DNA of 34,108 nt, taken from positions 1-34,108 of the IMG/VR virus record IMGVR_UViG_3300030114_000029, one strand, 5' to 3'. Both the position numbers and the translations under genes were made by a program. The notes beneath the pieces are model-generated. The model had not been told where the DNA came from. It did not search any database and was given only the letters and a program-made list of their open reading frames with translations. This document shows positions 14,019 to 22,028 of the stretch, piece after piece (position 1 is the stretch's first letter; each line of letters opens with the position of its first letter). This DNA comes from a virus.

Positions 14019-14645
14019 CTATCCCCACTGCTTGATTCCGGCTGAGGCTGCCTGGCCGGCCACACCACCCAGCGCCCCGATCACACTGGTCCAAACCGAG
14101 TTTTGCTGTTGCGCGATCGTGTTGGCCTGGTCGCTAGCTGTTTTTCCGGCTGAGTTTGCTGAGCTGGCAAAGCTGTTGGGGTTCCATCCGGCCGCCAGAG
14201 ATTCCTCGCCCGCGATCGCGTTCTGATAGTCTGCGCTCCCTTTGGCGTAATCGGCTGTTGTAATCCCCAGCTTTTCCGAGCTTGTCGTGGCGGCGGCGGT
14301 CGCGGCAAGCTGCTCCTGCTCTTGCTCGTCTCCTCCAGACGTGATGTTTATGTTGCTAGTCCCGCCGCCGCGCGCCGCCTGTCCCTCCTGGAGGGCCGCG
14401 CGCGCCTTGGCATAACCCTGCGCGGTTCCCTCGGTAGCCTGGGTGTTCAAGGTGTTCCGCTCTGTGTCGTCGAAGCCCCTCTGGTTCGGACCTTTGGCCA
14501 GGATCGGCTCAAACTGTTTCTTCAGCGTGTCCGACAGAGCGCTGAAGTTCGCATACGACGTGTCATAGGACTCAATCTGCTTAGCGTAGAAGTCGGCTTC
14601 TTCGCTCTGCAGTTTGTCTTGTGTTGCGGTCGCGCCTCCACACAT
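14019..14645 (-). CDS. Putative internal virion protein (MCGG start)
   Basis: 208 aa. I choose the ATG at 14645, which overlaps the preceding stop (TGATG). The protein begins MCGGATATQDKLQSEEADFYAKQ and then has GPNQRGFDDTERNTLNTQA, a motif I recognise from acidobacterial phage structural proteins. The rest is Ala/Gln-rich helix with a small Gly/Ala hydrophobic patch near the C-terminus (VIGALGGVAGQAASAG). It lies just upstream of the two large internal proteins, similar to the placement of T7 gp14-type small core proteins. Role inferred. Confidence 0.6.
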   Translation of the reverse strand: MCGGATATQDKLQSEEADFYAKQIESYDTSYANFSALSDTLKKQFEPILAKGPNQRGFDDTERNTLNTQATEGTAQGYAKARAALQEGQAARGGGTSNINITSGGDEQEQEQLAATAAATTSSEKLGITTADYAKGSADYQNAIAGEESLAAGWNPNSFASSANSAGKTASDQANTIAQQQNSVWTSVIGALGGVAGQAASAGIKQWG

Positions 14646-15196
14646 CACTGCACCGCCTTTGTGCCCGCTTCGCTCCTCGTTCTTGGGCTTTGTTGCTCCG
14701 CGTGCAACGGGTTTATTTGCTGCTTTGGCGCTGTCAGAGGCTCAATCTCCCTCACAAGCTCGTTCGGCGAGTCTGTGAAGCCAAGCCGCTCACGCGCCAT
14801 GCGCGCCAGCTCCTCGTCTGAGGTTTCAAAGATCCACTGCTCACAACCGGCATGAGATAGTTGAACCTCCAAAAATGCCATCCCTTTGATCAAAGCCTCG
14901 GCGGTGCGCTTGCGTTCGCGGATCGTCTTCGCTTGCCCAAACTGAATATTCACCCTCGCCGCCCGGCTCAGCCTGATAAAAAACACTGTCCCGGCGTCAT
15001 CCTCAAGTGCATAGCAGCTCGCGCGCGGATCGGGAGCCAATTCGCCGCTGGAGTCGATCGCCTTTCCAAGAAAGAACTCAGGCTCCAAGACTCCCTCATG
15101 GAATCGATCGGCCTCAATCCACGCCTTGAGCGCAGGCAGATCCTCGTCTGTCACATCGCGCAGCGTGTAGCCGTCAAACTCTGCCAAAACTGCCAT
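14645..15196 (-). CDS. GNAT-like protein of the tail region
   Basis: 183 aa from the ATG at 15196 preceded by AAGGAG. The open frame extends to 15517 but only as a shadow of the tail genes. The pattern YTLRDVTDEDLPALKAWI, a strand TVFFIRLSRAARVNIQFG, a helix with ALIKGMAFLEVQL, then QWIFETSDEELARMARERLGF fits a GNAT N-acetyltransferase-like fold, the last part being the usual E-S/T...A..LE.LGF element. The R-x-x-Q-G-x-G/A acetyl-CoA loop is not clear, so enzymatic activity is doubtful. GNAT-like genes are common beside tail genes of short-tailed phages. Confidence 0.55.
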   Translation of the reverse strand: MAVLAEFDGYTLRDVTDEDLPALKAWIEADRFHEGVLEPEFFLGKAIDSSGELAPDPRASCYALEDDAGTVFFIRLSRAARVNIQFGQAKTIRERKRTAEALIKGMAFLEVQLSHAGCEQWIFETSDEELARMARERLGFTDSPNELVREIEPLTAPKQQINPLHAEQQSPRTRSEAGTKAVQ

Positions 15197-15199
15197 TGT

Positions 15200-15246
15200 T
15201 CTCCTTTTCGGGGTCCCCGCAGACAGGTCTTCATCTGTGGGGTGAA
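15200..15246. other. Gap with an imperfect hairpin between the 69-aa and GNAT-like genes
   Basis: A stem CCCCGCAGA / TCTGTGGGG (one non-Watson-Crick position) spans roughly 15215-15242. It has no U-tract on the minus strand, so I would not call a terminator. It could modulate readthrough or mRNA stability. Confidence 0.25.
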
Positions 15247-15456
15247 TCAAACTCCTGTCACGGGCAAGTAGCGCCGAAAAGGAACCCGGCTTCCCCGATA
15301 AAACTGCCGTGCATACACATCCGCTCCAGATGCCATTGAGGGCAGGCTGGCGATCATGAGCGGGTGTACTCCGCTGATCGTTCCCTCTTCGAGCGCCGGC
15401 GGCTGGATGGCCGGCTGAATCTGCTGCTGGGGCAAAGCCTCGCTTGGTTGCGCCAT
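15247..15456 (-). CDS. Hypothetical small tail-region protein
   Basis: 69 aa. The ATG at 15456 overlaps the stop of the 1209-aa gene as TAATG, behind GAGGAAG. It is Pro/Gln-rich at the N-terminus (PQQQIQPAIQPPALEEG) and ends with ADVYARQFYRGSRVPFRRYLPV. No family recognised. Coupling to the tail gene suggests a virion or assembly role. Confidence 0.6.
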   Translation of the reverse strand: MAQPSEALPQQQIQPAIQPPALEEGTISGVHPLMIASLPSMASGADVYARQFYRGSRVPFRRYLPVTGV

Positions 15457-18400
15457 TACTTCCTCGCTTTCTCAGGCAGCCGCCCATAGATCGTGTAGGT
15501 GAAAAGCTCGTTCGCAAAGTCTTCAGCCTTCCAGCTCAGCTCAACGCGCATGTGGCGGCAGGTCACGGGCTGAGCGTTCTGCATCGCCCAAAAGCGATTC
15601 ACTTCAATGGTTGTCGATCGCGGCTGGTTGGGCGGGTCGTTCGATGTGTTTTTCAGATCGTCATAGACGCCGGCAATCTCATCGAGCATAATGCCCACGT
15701 TTATGCGTGAGCTGCCGGTCAGCATCGCTTCTTCGGTTGTGATGAACTGCACGCCAACAGTTGTTCCTGGCTGAGCCATCACGATAGAGCCAATCTCGGC
15801 CGAGGCCTCATAGGGTGTGCCGTTGTCGGTCGAGACGGTTTTGTCGCGCATCAAGATTGGCCCGTTCACTGCGGGGCCCAGCAGCAAGCGTTTCATGCCC
15901 GGCGCAATTTCGAGACTCGCGATCGCCTTCACGCCGCCCTCGATGATCGCGCGCGGGCTCCAGACGTTTCCACTCTCCGGTGCGGCCACGGCTGCCATGC
16001 GGAACCATCCAATAGCGCCATCGGCTACATAGAGCGCAGCATCGGCGCTCGCGCCTGGATGATAGGCCATGTAGGTTTCGCTGCCGGTGTAGAGCGCGTC
16101 AAACTGATCGCCGATCGGGAATCCGACTTCAAGCTCTCCAGCTCCGGGGTCCATCGAGACCACCTGGCCAGAGGTCAGCATTCCGTAAGCCGTCGAGCCA
16201 TTGATCGTCAGAGCATCCTGGCCGGCGAGTCCTATGCCTGCCTGAAAGTTGATGACGTAAAAAGGCGAGCTGCTGGTTCCTTGTCCCATCACAACCCAGA
16301 CGTCCGAGTTGGTATAGACGATCAGGCCGATCGACGTAGGCCAGCAGGCCACGCCGAGCGAGGGCAGCGCAAAGTTATTGAGCGGTGGAAAGCTCTCATC
16401 GCCGCTGCCGGTCACGATCGCGGGGCCGCCGCTATAAACCAGCCGGTTGGCCACAAAGCCCCAGATCCGATTGAGGTAGTAGGCCATCGGCCTAAAGCCG
16501 ATAGGCGGCGGATCGTTTGAGCTCGAAACAGGCGCGGTGATGAGCTCGTTCAGGTTCCCATCGGGGTTGGTGTCGGTGTAGATCCACGTGTTCGGCGTCG
16601 ATCCCACGGCCGGGTTAGGTATCTCATCGTCATAAATCAGCGTGCTCCCGCCCTGTAGAGTCCTCCAGATGACGATCGTGTCAATCTGCTTGTCGTTGGC
16701 CAGGCCTGCGCCCTGTATCACCGCCAGATTTCCCGCTCCAACCAGCAAAGACAGCGATATTGGGCTCGCCGTCCCAATGTCGCCGGTAATTGAGTTTTTT
16801 CCGCTATAAGCCCACTGCCATGTTCCAGTGTTGGCCTTGCTATACGATCCGTCATTCAGCCAGGTCAAGGTGTTGTCTGTGGTGCTGCCGCCGCTTTCCG
16901 TGTTCCATGCCGGGGCGGTCGCGCCGCTTTTGCCCATTTTCTGCACGGTTTCTACGTTGTAGGCGCTGTCGAGCACTTTCGTCGCCAAGCTCAGAGTTTG
17001 AGTTGCTCCGGGCCACGCCGGGGCTGCGCCCTGGTTCTGCCACACCACGGTATTGTCTTCGGTCACGGTTCCCAGGCCGTTTGACCATGCCGGCACGGTG
17101 GCTGCGCTGGTTCCAGCCGTGACACACAAAAAAAGCCCGGTCGCCGTCACCGCCTGCTGCTGATTCTGGTAATAGCCTCCATCGATGCTCTTGTTGTGGG
17201 CTATTCGTCCATTCTCAAGCTCAAAGCATTGATCGTCGTAACTATCTGCATCTACGGTGAGAGTTCTGACCACTCCGATAAAATCATAGGTTTTTGCAAA
17301 AATCTTTTCTGCCTCGATCCAGCCGCCAGTATCTTTCAACAGGTGATCCGGGGTCACTCCTTCATTGTTGCCCATTTCACAGATCGAGCCCCTAAATTTG
17401 TGATCGTGGATCTCCTTGATGGCGACAAATTTCTTTCCATTCCACACCTGATCGTAGACAGTGATTTCGCCAATTCTCCGAGTCCCTTTTTCGGTTTTGA
17501 TGCGCGTGTTCAAGGTGAAGCAATTGCTCACCCAGACCTGCACGGTGATGTAGTAGGTAAACGTCGCCTGCACGACGTCGCCCACCGCATGAGTGGCGCT
17601 TGCAACCCACCCTGCCGCGCCCATGCAGGTCCATATCGCTGTGCCGGGCGAGGTTTCTGCGGTTGGGTTGCCTTTCACCGTTGTCCAGGTTGGGGCTGCA
17701 GCGCCGGTTGTTCCCGCCGTTGTGAGCTGTTGCAGATTTCCGTTGCTGTCTAAAATTACAAAGAGCGGAGCATACCAGGTGTTTGCCGCCCATGCCGGAT
17801 AGATCGACGGCGCCGTGGCCTGGGTAACGATGGGGGCTGTGGCCGGGGTCTCAATTCCCCATTTTTCGACCGAGGTGCCACGGTTCTCCCATTGCTCGCC
17901 GCCATCCTGGGTGATCGCTCCAAAGCCGGTGGCCCAGGTTGGCTGCGAGCTGCCAGTGATCCCGGTTCCGGTTGTGGCCGTGCCCGTTTCTACGCTAAAG
18001 GCTAGATCGGCGTGCGTCAGGGCAAAGCTCACCTGTTGCCCGTTTTCAACGATGGTCACCGTTTTGGTTGTTCCATTGAGCGCCGCAATCGTCGTGCAGC
18101 CGGCAAAGGTCAGTTTGGTTCCGACGGGTATTCTCAACTGCGATGCACTTGAAAAAAACACGGTCGCCACGTTCGCCGTCACTGAAATATCGGTGATCGT
18201 AGAGGTCTGCGATCCGACAGCCAGTTGCATGTTGTTGTTTGGGTCGACAAAAAAGTTCCCGCGGCTGTAGCTGGTCGCCGCTATCCACTGCAGAGCGCTC
18301 GTCACCCATTTATTTGCGTTCACTCCATCGCCAAAAAAAACGATGTTCCCAACACTTTGAAAGCTTGTTCTGCCCGCACTCTGGTCTTTGTTCCATAGGG

Positions 18401-19085
18401 TTAAATCCGTGCTCGGGCCAGTCACATCGCGCACGCTACCGCCAAACAAGACTGCATTCGTCACAACCGCATTGCCTGTGTCGGCGGCGGGTCCGTAGGG
18501 CGCTAAGACAGAACTTTCAAAGTAACAGTCGTTTCCTCCTGGTCCAAACCTAACTCGCGTGAGCGTTTGACTATTGAGCGCAGGATAGTTCGTCACTCCC
18601 GAAAATGTATAAGTCTGCCCAGATTGAAGCGGTGGAAGATTCGATGTAAAAACGACATAGATCAACCATTCAAAAGACCCGTGGCCAACCGGGAAGTATC
18701 CCACCTGCACGCTGGCTATTGTGAGAGTGGCGGGGCCAAAGCTGGTTCCCTCCACGTCAGCCAGGATGTGAATGCGCTCTTGGCCTCCCTGAAATGCGCG
18801 AAACTCATAAAAACGGCTGATCGGGGGAAAGTTGACCGAGTTATAAATCAGACTTCCGGGCCTCCGGGCAAGGCTCAGGCGGCTGGTGACCTCTGTGTTC
18901 TTGCCGCCAACCAGGCGGTCATAGCGCATCGCCGAATAAAACTTCTGATAGAGAAAAGGCACTGCCCCAGATCCCAGCGGGTTGCCCTGCGTCCACATCC
19001 CGGTAAACCATTCATTCGTGTGCAGGGGGGCTGCGGAGGTCGGAGGTATTTGCGCACCGGCGGCAATGAGGGGAGATTCTGGCAT
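15456..19085 (-). CDS. Large multidomain tail protein carrying an internal Hint domain
   Basis: 1209 aa from the ATG at 19085. The N-terminal part has RYDRLVGGKNTEVTSRLSLA then RRPGSLIYNSVNFPPI, a pattern I know from tail proteins of short-tailed phages. Two similar beta-domains follow (TYTFSGVTNYPALNSQTLT; KLTFAGCTTIAALNGTTKT). Then come about four repeats of the type seen at SSQPTWATGFGAITQDGGEQ (next W-N-G), AAAPTW, ATVPAWSN and ATAPAWNT. The third repeat is interrupted by a Hint domain (Cys522-Asn631). The C-terminal 450 residues look like a beta-propeller-type hub (MAYYLNRIWGFVANRLVYSG, VYTNSDVWVVMG, ALYVADGAIGWFRM). It probably forms the tail hub/nozzle. Its stop is coupled to the next gene. 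Confidence 0.75.
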   Translation of the reverse strand: MPESPLIAAGAQIPPTSAAPLHTNEWFTGMWTQGNPLGSGAVPFLYQKFYSAMRYDRLVGGKNTEVTSRLSLARRPGSLIYNSVNFPPISRFYEFRAFQGGQERIHILADVEGTSFGPATLTIASVQVGYFPVGHGSFEWLIYVVFTSNLPPLQSGQTYTFSGVTNYPALNSQTLTRVRFGPGGNDCYFESSVLAPYGPAADTGNAVVTNAVLFGGSVRDVTGPSTDLTLWNKDQSAGRTSFQSVGNIVFFGDGVNANKWVTSALQWIAATSYSRGNFFVDPNNNMQLAVGSQTSTITDISVTANVATVFFSSASQLRIPVGTKLTFAGCTTIAALNGTTKTVTIVENGQQVSFALTHADLAFSVETGTATTGTGITGSSQPTWATGFGAITQDGGEQWENRGTSVEKWGIETPATAPIVTQATAPSIYPAWAANTWYAPLFVILDSNGNLQQLTTAGTTGAAAPTWTTVKGNPTAETSPGTAIWTCMGAAGWVASATHAVGDVVQATFTYYITVQVWVSNCFTLNTRIKTEKGTRRIGEITVYDQVWNGKKFVAIKEIHDHKFRGSICEMGNNEGVTPDHLLKDTGGWIEAEKIFAKTYDFIGVVRTLTVDADSYDDQCFELENGRIAHNKSIDGGYYQNQQQAVTATGLFLCVTAGTSAATVPAWSNGLGTVTEDNTVVWQNQGAAPAWPGATQTLSLATKVLDSAYNVETVQKMGKSGATAPAWNTESGGSTTDNTLTWLNDGSYSKANTGTWQWAYSGKNSITGDIGTASPISLSLLVGAGNLAVIQGAGLANDKQIDTIVIWRTLQGGSTLIYDDEIPNPAVGSTPNTWIYTDTNPDGNLNELITAPVSSSNDPPPIGFRPMAYYLNRIWGFVANRLVYSGGPAIVTGSGDESFPPLNNFALPSLGVACWPTSIGLIVYTNSDVWVVMGQGTSSSPFYVINFQAGIGLAGQDALTINGSTAYGMLTSGQVVSMDPGAGELEVGFPIGDQFDALYTGSETYMAYHPGASADAALYVADGAIGWFRMAAVAAPESGNVWSPRAIIEGGVKAIASLEIAPGMKRLLLGPAVNGPILMRDKTVSTDNGTPYEASAEIGSIVMAQPGTTVGVQFITTEEAMLTGSSRINVGIMLDEIAGVYDDLKNTSNDPPNQPRSTTIEVNRFWAMQNAQPVTCRHMRVELSWKAEDFANELFTYTIYGRLPEKARK
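17193..17522 (-). other. Hint / bacterial intein-like domain inside the tail protein
   Basis: 110 residues from Cys522 to Asn631. It opens CFTLNTRIKTEKGTRRIGEI, a Hint block A. It has GVTPDHLLKDTGGWIEA, matching block B TxxH (Thr578, His581). It ends CFELENGRIAHN, blocks F/G with the His630-Asn631 pair. The next residue is Lys, not Cys/Ser/Thr, so normal protein splicing lacks its nucleophile, while N-terminal thioester formation and Asn cyclisation could still cleave. This matches type A bacterial intein-like (BIL) domains. At 110 aa it is very short, and there is no homing endonuclease. Confidence 0.8.
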
Positions 19086-19789
19086 TATGTCTCCCTCGCC
19101 TTGTAGCGTTCGGTTGTGCCGAGCTGGCCGCCCTGCATCTGGCTCAGCACGCGCAGCCAGTTCGCCAAAAAGATATTGCGCTCCATTTCGGTCAGACCGC
19201 CTTGCGCGGCGAGCAGGGCAGTAAGAAATTTTGCGTTGTACTCGTTAAAGCGCGCGTCGTTTCCAATCAGGCTCATCATGGCCAAAAATCCCCAGCGAGG
19301 GATGTAGTGCTTCTCGTCGGGAATCGGCAGCCACGCCGTTCCAATGCTCATGATCGTGCGTGCTTTCTTCTGATAGATGAGCGTGGTGAGATAGGCTTGG
19401 TCCGGAGCTGGAGTAAGCCTGAAAGTGATATTGCCTTGGCCATCGTCAATCAGTGGTGAGCAAAACGCCGGTCGCGCGTGGCTCTGGTCAAGATGCAAGA
19501 GATTTTTGACGGCTATCTCCCACGGCTTTCCGCCGTCGACCGATTGCACGGTTCCACCTTCAAGGAAACCAAAATCATTCAATCCCGCCTGCGTCACGTC
19601 CTGGTCAGAGGTTGTATAGCTCAAAATCGCCCGATTCCACGGCCAGCTAAAGGGCGGTCCTAACACCGTCTGCAAGATCAAATTGGCAGAGCCCAGCGCC
19701 GGCTCCATGCCGTTCACTAACACCGGCTGTTGCTCGATGTAGCTCTTTGCCCAACTTATGTCATCCTGCACGGTGATCGTTGAGGCCAC
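19085..19789 (-). CDS. Tail connector/head-completion-like protein, paralog 2
   Basis: 234 aa starting at GTG 19789, directly after the TAATAA of the 57-aa gene, with GAAGAGG upstream. Its landmarks parallel those of the 439-aa gene upstream: FSWPWNR against FNWKWNR, SDQDVTQAGLNDFGFLEGG against the WQQDYAQIGSRFPAPIGWLEA stretch, and IPDEKHYIPRWGFLAM against IPDDYAHHFRTGYIAG. Both therefore descend from one gene. The position between capsid and large tail protein suggests a connector or adaptor ring. The stop is coupled to the next start. Confidence 0.65.
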   Translation of the reverse strand: MASTITVQDDISWAKSYIEQQPVLVNGMEPALGSANLILQTVLGPPFSWPWNRAILSYTTSDQDVTQAGLNDFGFLEGGTVQSVDGGKPWEIAVKNLLHLDQSHARPAFCSPLIDDGQGNITFRLTPAPDQAYLTTLIYQKKARTIMSIGTAWLPIPDEKHYIPRWGFLAMMSLIGNDARFNEYNAKFLTALLAAQGGLTEMERNIFLANWLRVLSQMQGGQLGTTERYKARET

Positions 19790-19792
19790 TTA

Positions 19793-19966
19793 TTACCTCT
19801 TCTTTTTCTGGCTGTCGCGTTTCTGGCTCAGCACAGCGGCAATGCGCTGCTTGTTGGCCCTGGCCGCTCCAAACTTTCGCTTGGTGCGCGCATAGGTCTT
19901 GCCCTTGCCAAACTCTTGAAAGTTGGCTTTGACGATCGCGGCTGACGATCCTTTTCTCAAAGGCAT
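19793..19966 (-). CDS. 57-aa basic protein with MPLRKGSS start
   Basis: A short gene from the ATG at 19966, preceded by GGGGAGG (strong) and overlapping no other good gene; it ends with TAATAA. The product begins MPLRKGSSAAIVKANFQEFG, continues with a basic Lys/Arg/Ala helix (KRKFGAARANKQRIAAVL) and ends QKKKR. I recognise the MPLKKGSS..... start as a family of tiny phage proteins found among structural genes. The high positive charge suggests nucleic-acid contact, which is inference. The overlapping longer frame at 19761-19985 has no such features and is a shadow. Confidence 0.75.
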   Translation of the reverse strand: MPLRKGSSAAIVKANFQEFGKGKTYARTKRKFGAARANKQRIAAVLSQKRDSQKKKR

Positions 19967-19969
19967 CGG

Positions 19970-21289
19970 CTACCTCCCCGGCCAAACGTTATAGAGGTAC
20001 GGGTTTGCGGGGCCTATGTCGATGCCGCCCTGCGCGGCCACTACGCTCCTGTCGGGGATGAATCCCGCGTTATCTGGCTCGCGGTCGCCTTGCTTGGCCG
20101 CATCAAACATCGACGCCAGCCAGTTTTCATGCAGCCCGCGTGGCCCATAATAGAGGGCGCGCATCTGCGCGTTGGGGCTCATCTTGTAGCAGCCGGCAAT
20201 GTATCCCGTGCGAAAGTGGTGAGCATAGTCATCCGGTATCGGGTCGATAGTCTGGCTCATCTTGGTAAAGGCCAGTGGTGCTCGCCTCTGCGCTATCACG
20301 TTGACCTGGTAGACGACGCCTTGCTGCGGTGGCAGCGGGATGATTCTGAAGCCCTGCGAATCCGGATCGGCCACGGTCCATACGCAGCTCCCGTCACTGA
20401 CCGTCATGCCTTCAGGGGCATGTGCCAGAGGCACGTTAAAGGTTCCTACACCGCTGTCGTCAGTGTTCATCTGGAAGCTGAACCCCACACTGAAAACCGC
20501 CTGATTCGCGGCCGGGACAGGCACCCCGATCGGCAGGGCAGAGGGAGAGATTTCTTGGAGTGTCTGGCCGTTGAGAGCAACGGCAACCGTCAATCCAGCA
20601 AAAAGGCAGCTTTCGCCTGGCTGATAGGCTGGTGTCGGGCCGTCAAAGGTAACCAGCGCAAAGTAAATATTTCCGCCTGGCGTGCTCACAACAAAGCCTT
20701 GCAGATGGGTCACGTTCAACGGTGTTGGCGTGCTGGCCAGTGGTTCGGTGAGGCCCGTGGTTCCAAACGTAGTGAGCACAAGGATGTTTTGATAGGCGTC
20801 CAGTATGTTGGTTGGCGGGTTGGTCGGGGTGATCGTGGCGCCCAGCGGTGGCGTGTAGACCTTTCCCGCACCTGGCCAGATGCCTTGCGTAAGCTGCGAG
20901 TTAGGTAGCCAGCAGATCTTTCCCGGCGGGTTGCCACTTATGGAAGTGAAAGGGAGATCACGTACAACCTCAATCGGATAGGTCGGTTTGGGCAGTGCGG
21001 TGTTGTTAATGTCGATCCAATAGGCTGCCTCAAGCCAGCCTATCGGGGCAGGGAATCGACTTCCAATCTGCGCGTAATCCTGTTGCCAACTGTTCGTATA
21101 AAAGGGCGGAATCCGTTCGCGGTTCCACTTCCAGTTAAAGCGTTGCGCGATGAGATCAAGCATGACGTCGGTGGCGATACCCAGGGCCGTGTTGGTCGAG
21201 TAGCCGCCTGTGGGCAGCACAGGCGAGAGTTCGCCCATGCTGCTCACATAGTCATTGACCGATTGCACCGTTGTAGTGCTTGATCCCAT
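19970..21289 (-). CDS. Tail connector/head-completion-like protein, paralog 1
   Basis: 439 aa from the ATG at 21289. The N-terminal helix region has DVMLDLIAQRFNWKWNRERI and WQQDYAQIG. The middle is a beta insertion (residues about 140-330) with CLFAGLTVAVALNGQTLQ, related to the beta-domains of the 1209-aa tail protein. The C-terminal helices carry IPDDYAHHFRTGYIAGCY. It is the longer sister of the 234-aa gene and differs mainly by that insertion. It probably forms part of the head-tail connector or tail. Confidence 0.65.
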   Translation of the reverse strand: MGSSTTTVQSVNDYVSSMGELSPVLPTGGYSTNTALGIATDVMLDLIAQRFNWKWNRERIPPFYTNSWQQDYAQIGSRFPAPIGWLEAAYWIDINNTALPKPTYPIEVVRDLPFTSISGNPPGKICWLPNSQLTQGIWPGAGKVYTPPLGATITPTNPPTNILDAYQNILVLTTFGTTGLTEPLASTPTPLNVTHLQGFVVSTPGGNIYFALVTFDGPTPAYQPGESCLFAGLTVAVALNGQTLQEISPSALPIGVPVPAANQAVFSVGFSFQMNTDDSGVGTFNVPLAHAPEGMTVSDGSCVWTVADPDSQGFRIIPLPPQQGVVYQVNVIAQRRAPLAFTKMSQTIDPIPDDYAHHFRTGYIAGCYKMSPNAQMRALYYGPRGLHENWLASMFDAAKQGDREPDNAGFIPDRSVVAAQGGIDIGPANPYLYNVWPGR

Positions 21290-21303
21290 CGCGCGCTCGC
21301 TCT

Positions 21304-21444
21304 CTATTGCGACTGCCTAATCAGATCGTTCGGCGACAGAGGCTTTCCCAGCGGCGACTGAGCGGGTTGGCTCGCCGTCGCTGGTTTCACCTTCGCCGCC
21401 GCCGGTACCGCCGCCGGCTTCACTTCAGCGGTTACTTTTTTTTT
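21304..21444 (-). other. Candidate programmed -1 frameshift site and 43-residue extension
   Basis: The 0-frame of the preceding gene ends GCA AAA AAA AAG TAA, so it contains the heptamer A-AAA-AAG used by E. coli dnaX, within a run of nine A (21436-21444). A -1 slip reads on without a stop for 43 codons to the TAG at 21304-21306, giving a Pro/Ala/Lys-rich tail (VTAEVKPAAVPAAAKVKP) ending SPNDLIRQSQ. That fills the otherwise empty 140-bp gap to within 15 bp of the next start. Predicted products are 197 and 240 aa. A homopolymer error of one A is the alternative. Confidence 0.6.
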
Positions 21445-22025
21445 GCGAGTGTCGCCGGCGTGCCGGTGTCAAAAGCAATCTTGATGCTTGAGAGAACCGG
21501 AGTTCCGCCGCCGCCAGAGAGCGCAACCGTGATGCTCTCCGTGTCGGTGAGCGTGATCGGGTTCCCGTTCACGTCGGTAGCCTCGATCGTTGCGGTGAGG
21601 TTGGCAACACCGTTTGCCACTGCCGTCACGGTGTCGGTCGAGTCGTCATTGTCGACGCTGGTTGCAACCGCTCCGGCTGTGTCGTCGATCGAAAAGCTTG
21701 CCGGCGGCATGGTGCCGGTAAAAGGCTGGCCAAACTGGTCAAAGCCGAGGATGGATGCGGTCGCCACCTGTCCAAGCGTGGTGAGAGTGACTGGTCCTTG
21801 TACTGCACTCATGGGGATTCCTCGTGTTCCTACAACGGTTGAGAGGGTGAATTGCAGCCGGATTCTAGTGAGTCGTGGGGATAGCAAGTCCAAAATCTCT
21901 TCATTCTGGTGCTCGATCTTCTCCAGCCGGTGTGTGGTTTCGCGTTCAAATTTCTGTTCGGGCGTCTCGTGGTGGTGGTGCTCTTCGTGGTGCCCGCCTT
22001 CGTGATGCTGGTCGTGTTGGCTCAT
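21432..22025 (-). CDS. His-rich, Ig-like (BIG2-type) virion decoration protein
   Basis: 197 aa in frame 0 from the ATG at 22025. Residues 1-30 are His/Glu-rich (HHEGGHHEEHHHHE), then a coiled-coil segment runs to about 50. From about residue 75 an Ig-like fold appears (ATASILGFDQFGQPFTG, VTAVANGVANLTATIEATD, ITLTDTESITVAL) of the bacterial Ig-like type common in capsid decoration and tail proteins. An internal ATG at 21812 with GAGGAAT upstream could give a shorter Ig-only product. The gene follows the capsid block. Its 3' end carries a -1 slippery heptamer, so a C-terminally extended form is likely. Confidence 0.7.
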   Translation of the reverse strand: MSQHDQHHEGGHHEEHHHHETPEQKFERETTHRLEKIEHQNEEILDLLSPRLTRIRLQFTLSTVVGTRGIPMSAVQGPVTLTTLGQVATASILGFDQFGQPFTGTMPPASFSIDDTAGAVATSVDNDDSTDTVTAVANGVANLTATIEATDVNGNPITLTDTESITVALSGGGGTPVLSSIKIAFDTGTPATLAKKK

Positions 22026-22028
22026 CGG

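Noticed and set aside
17193-17522. A fully active splicing intein
   Set aside because: The +1 residue is Lys rather than Cys/Ser/Thr and there is no homing endonuclease; cleavage or no activity is more likely.
20090-20908. 272-aa plus-strand ORF opposite the connector paralog
   Set aside because: Antisense shadow rich in Arg/His with no motif.
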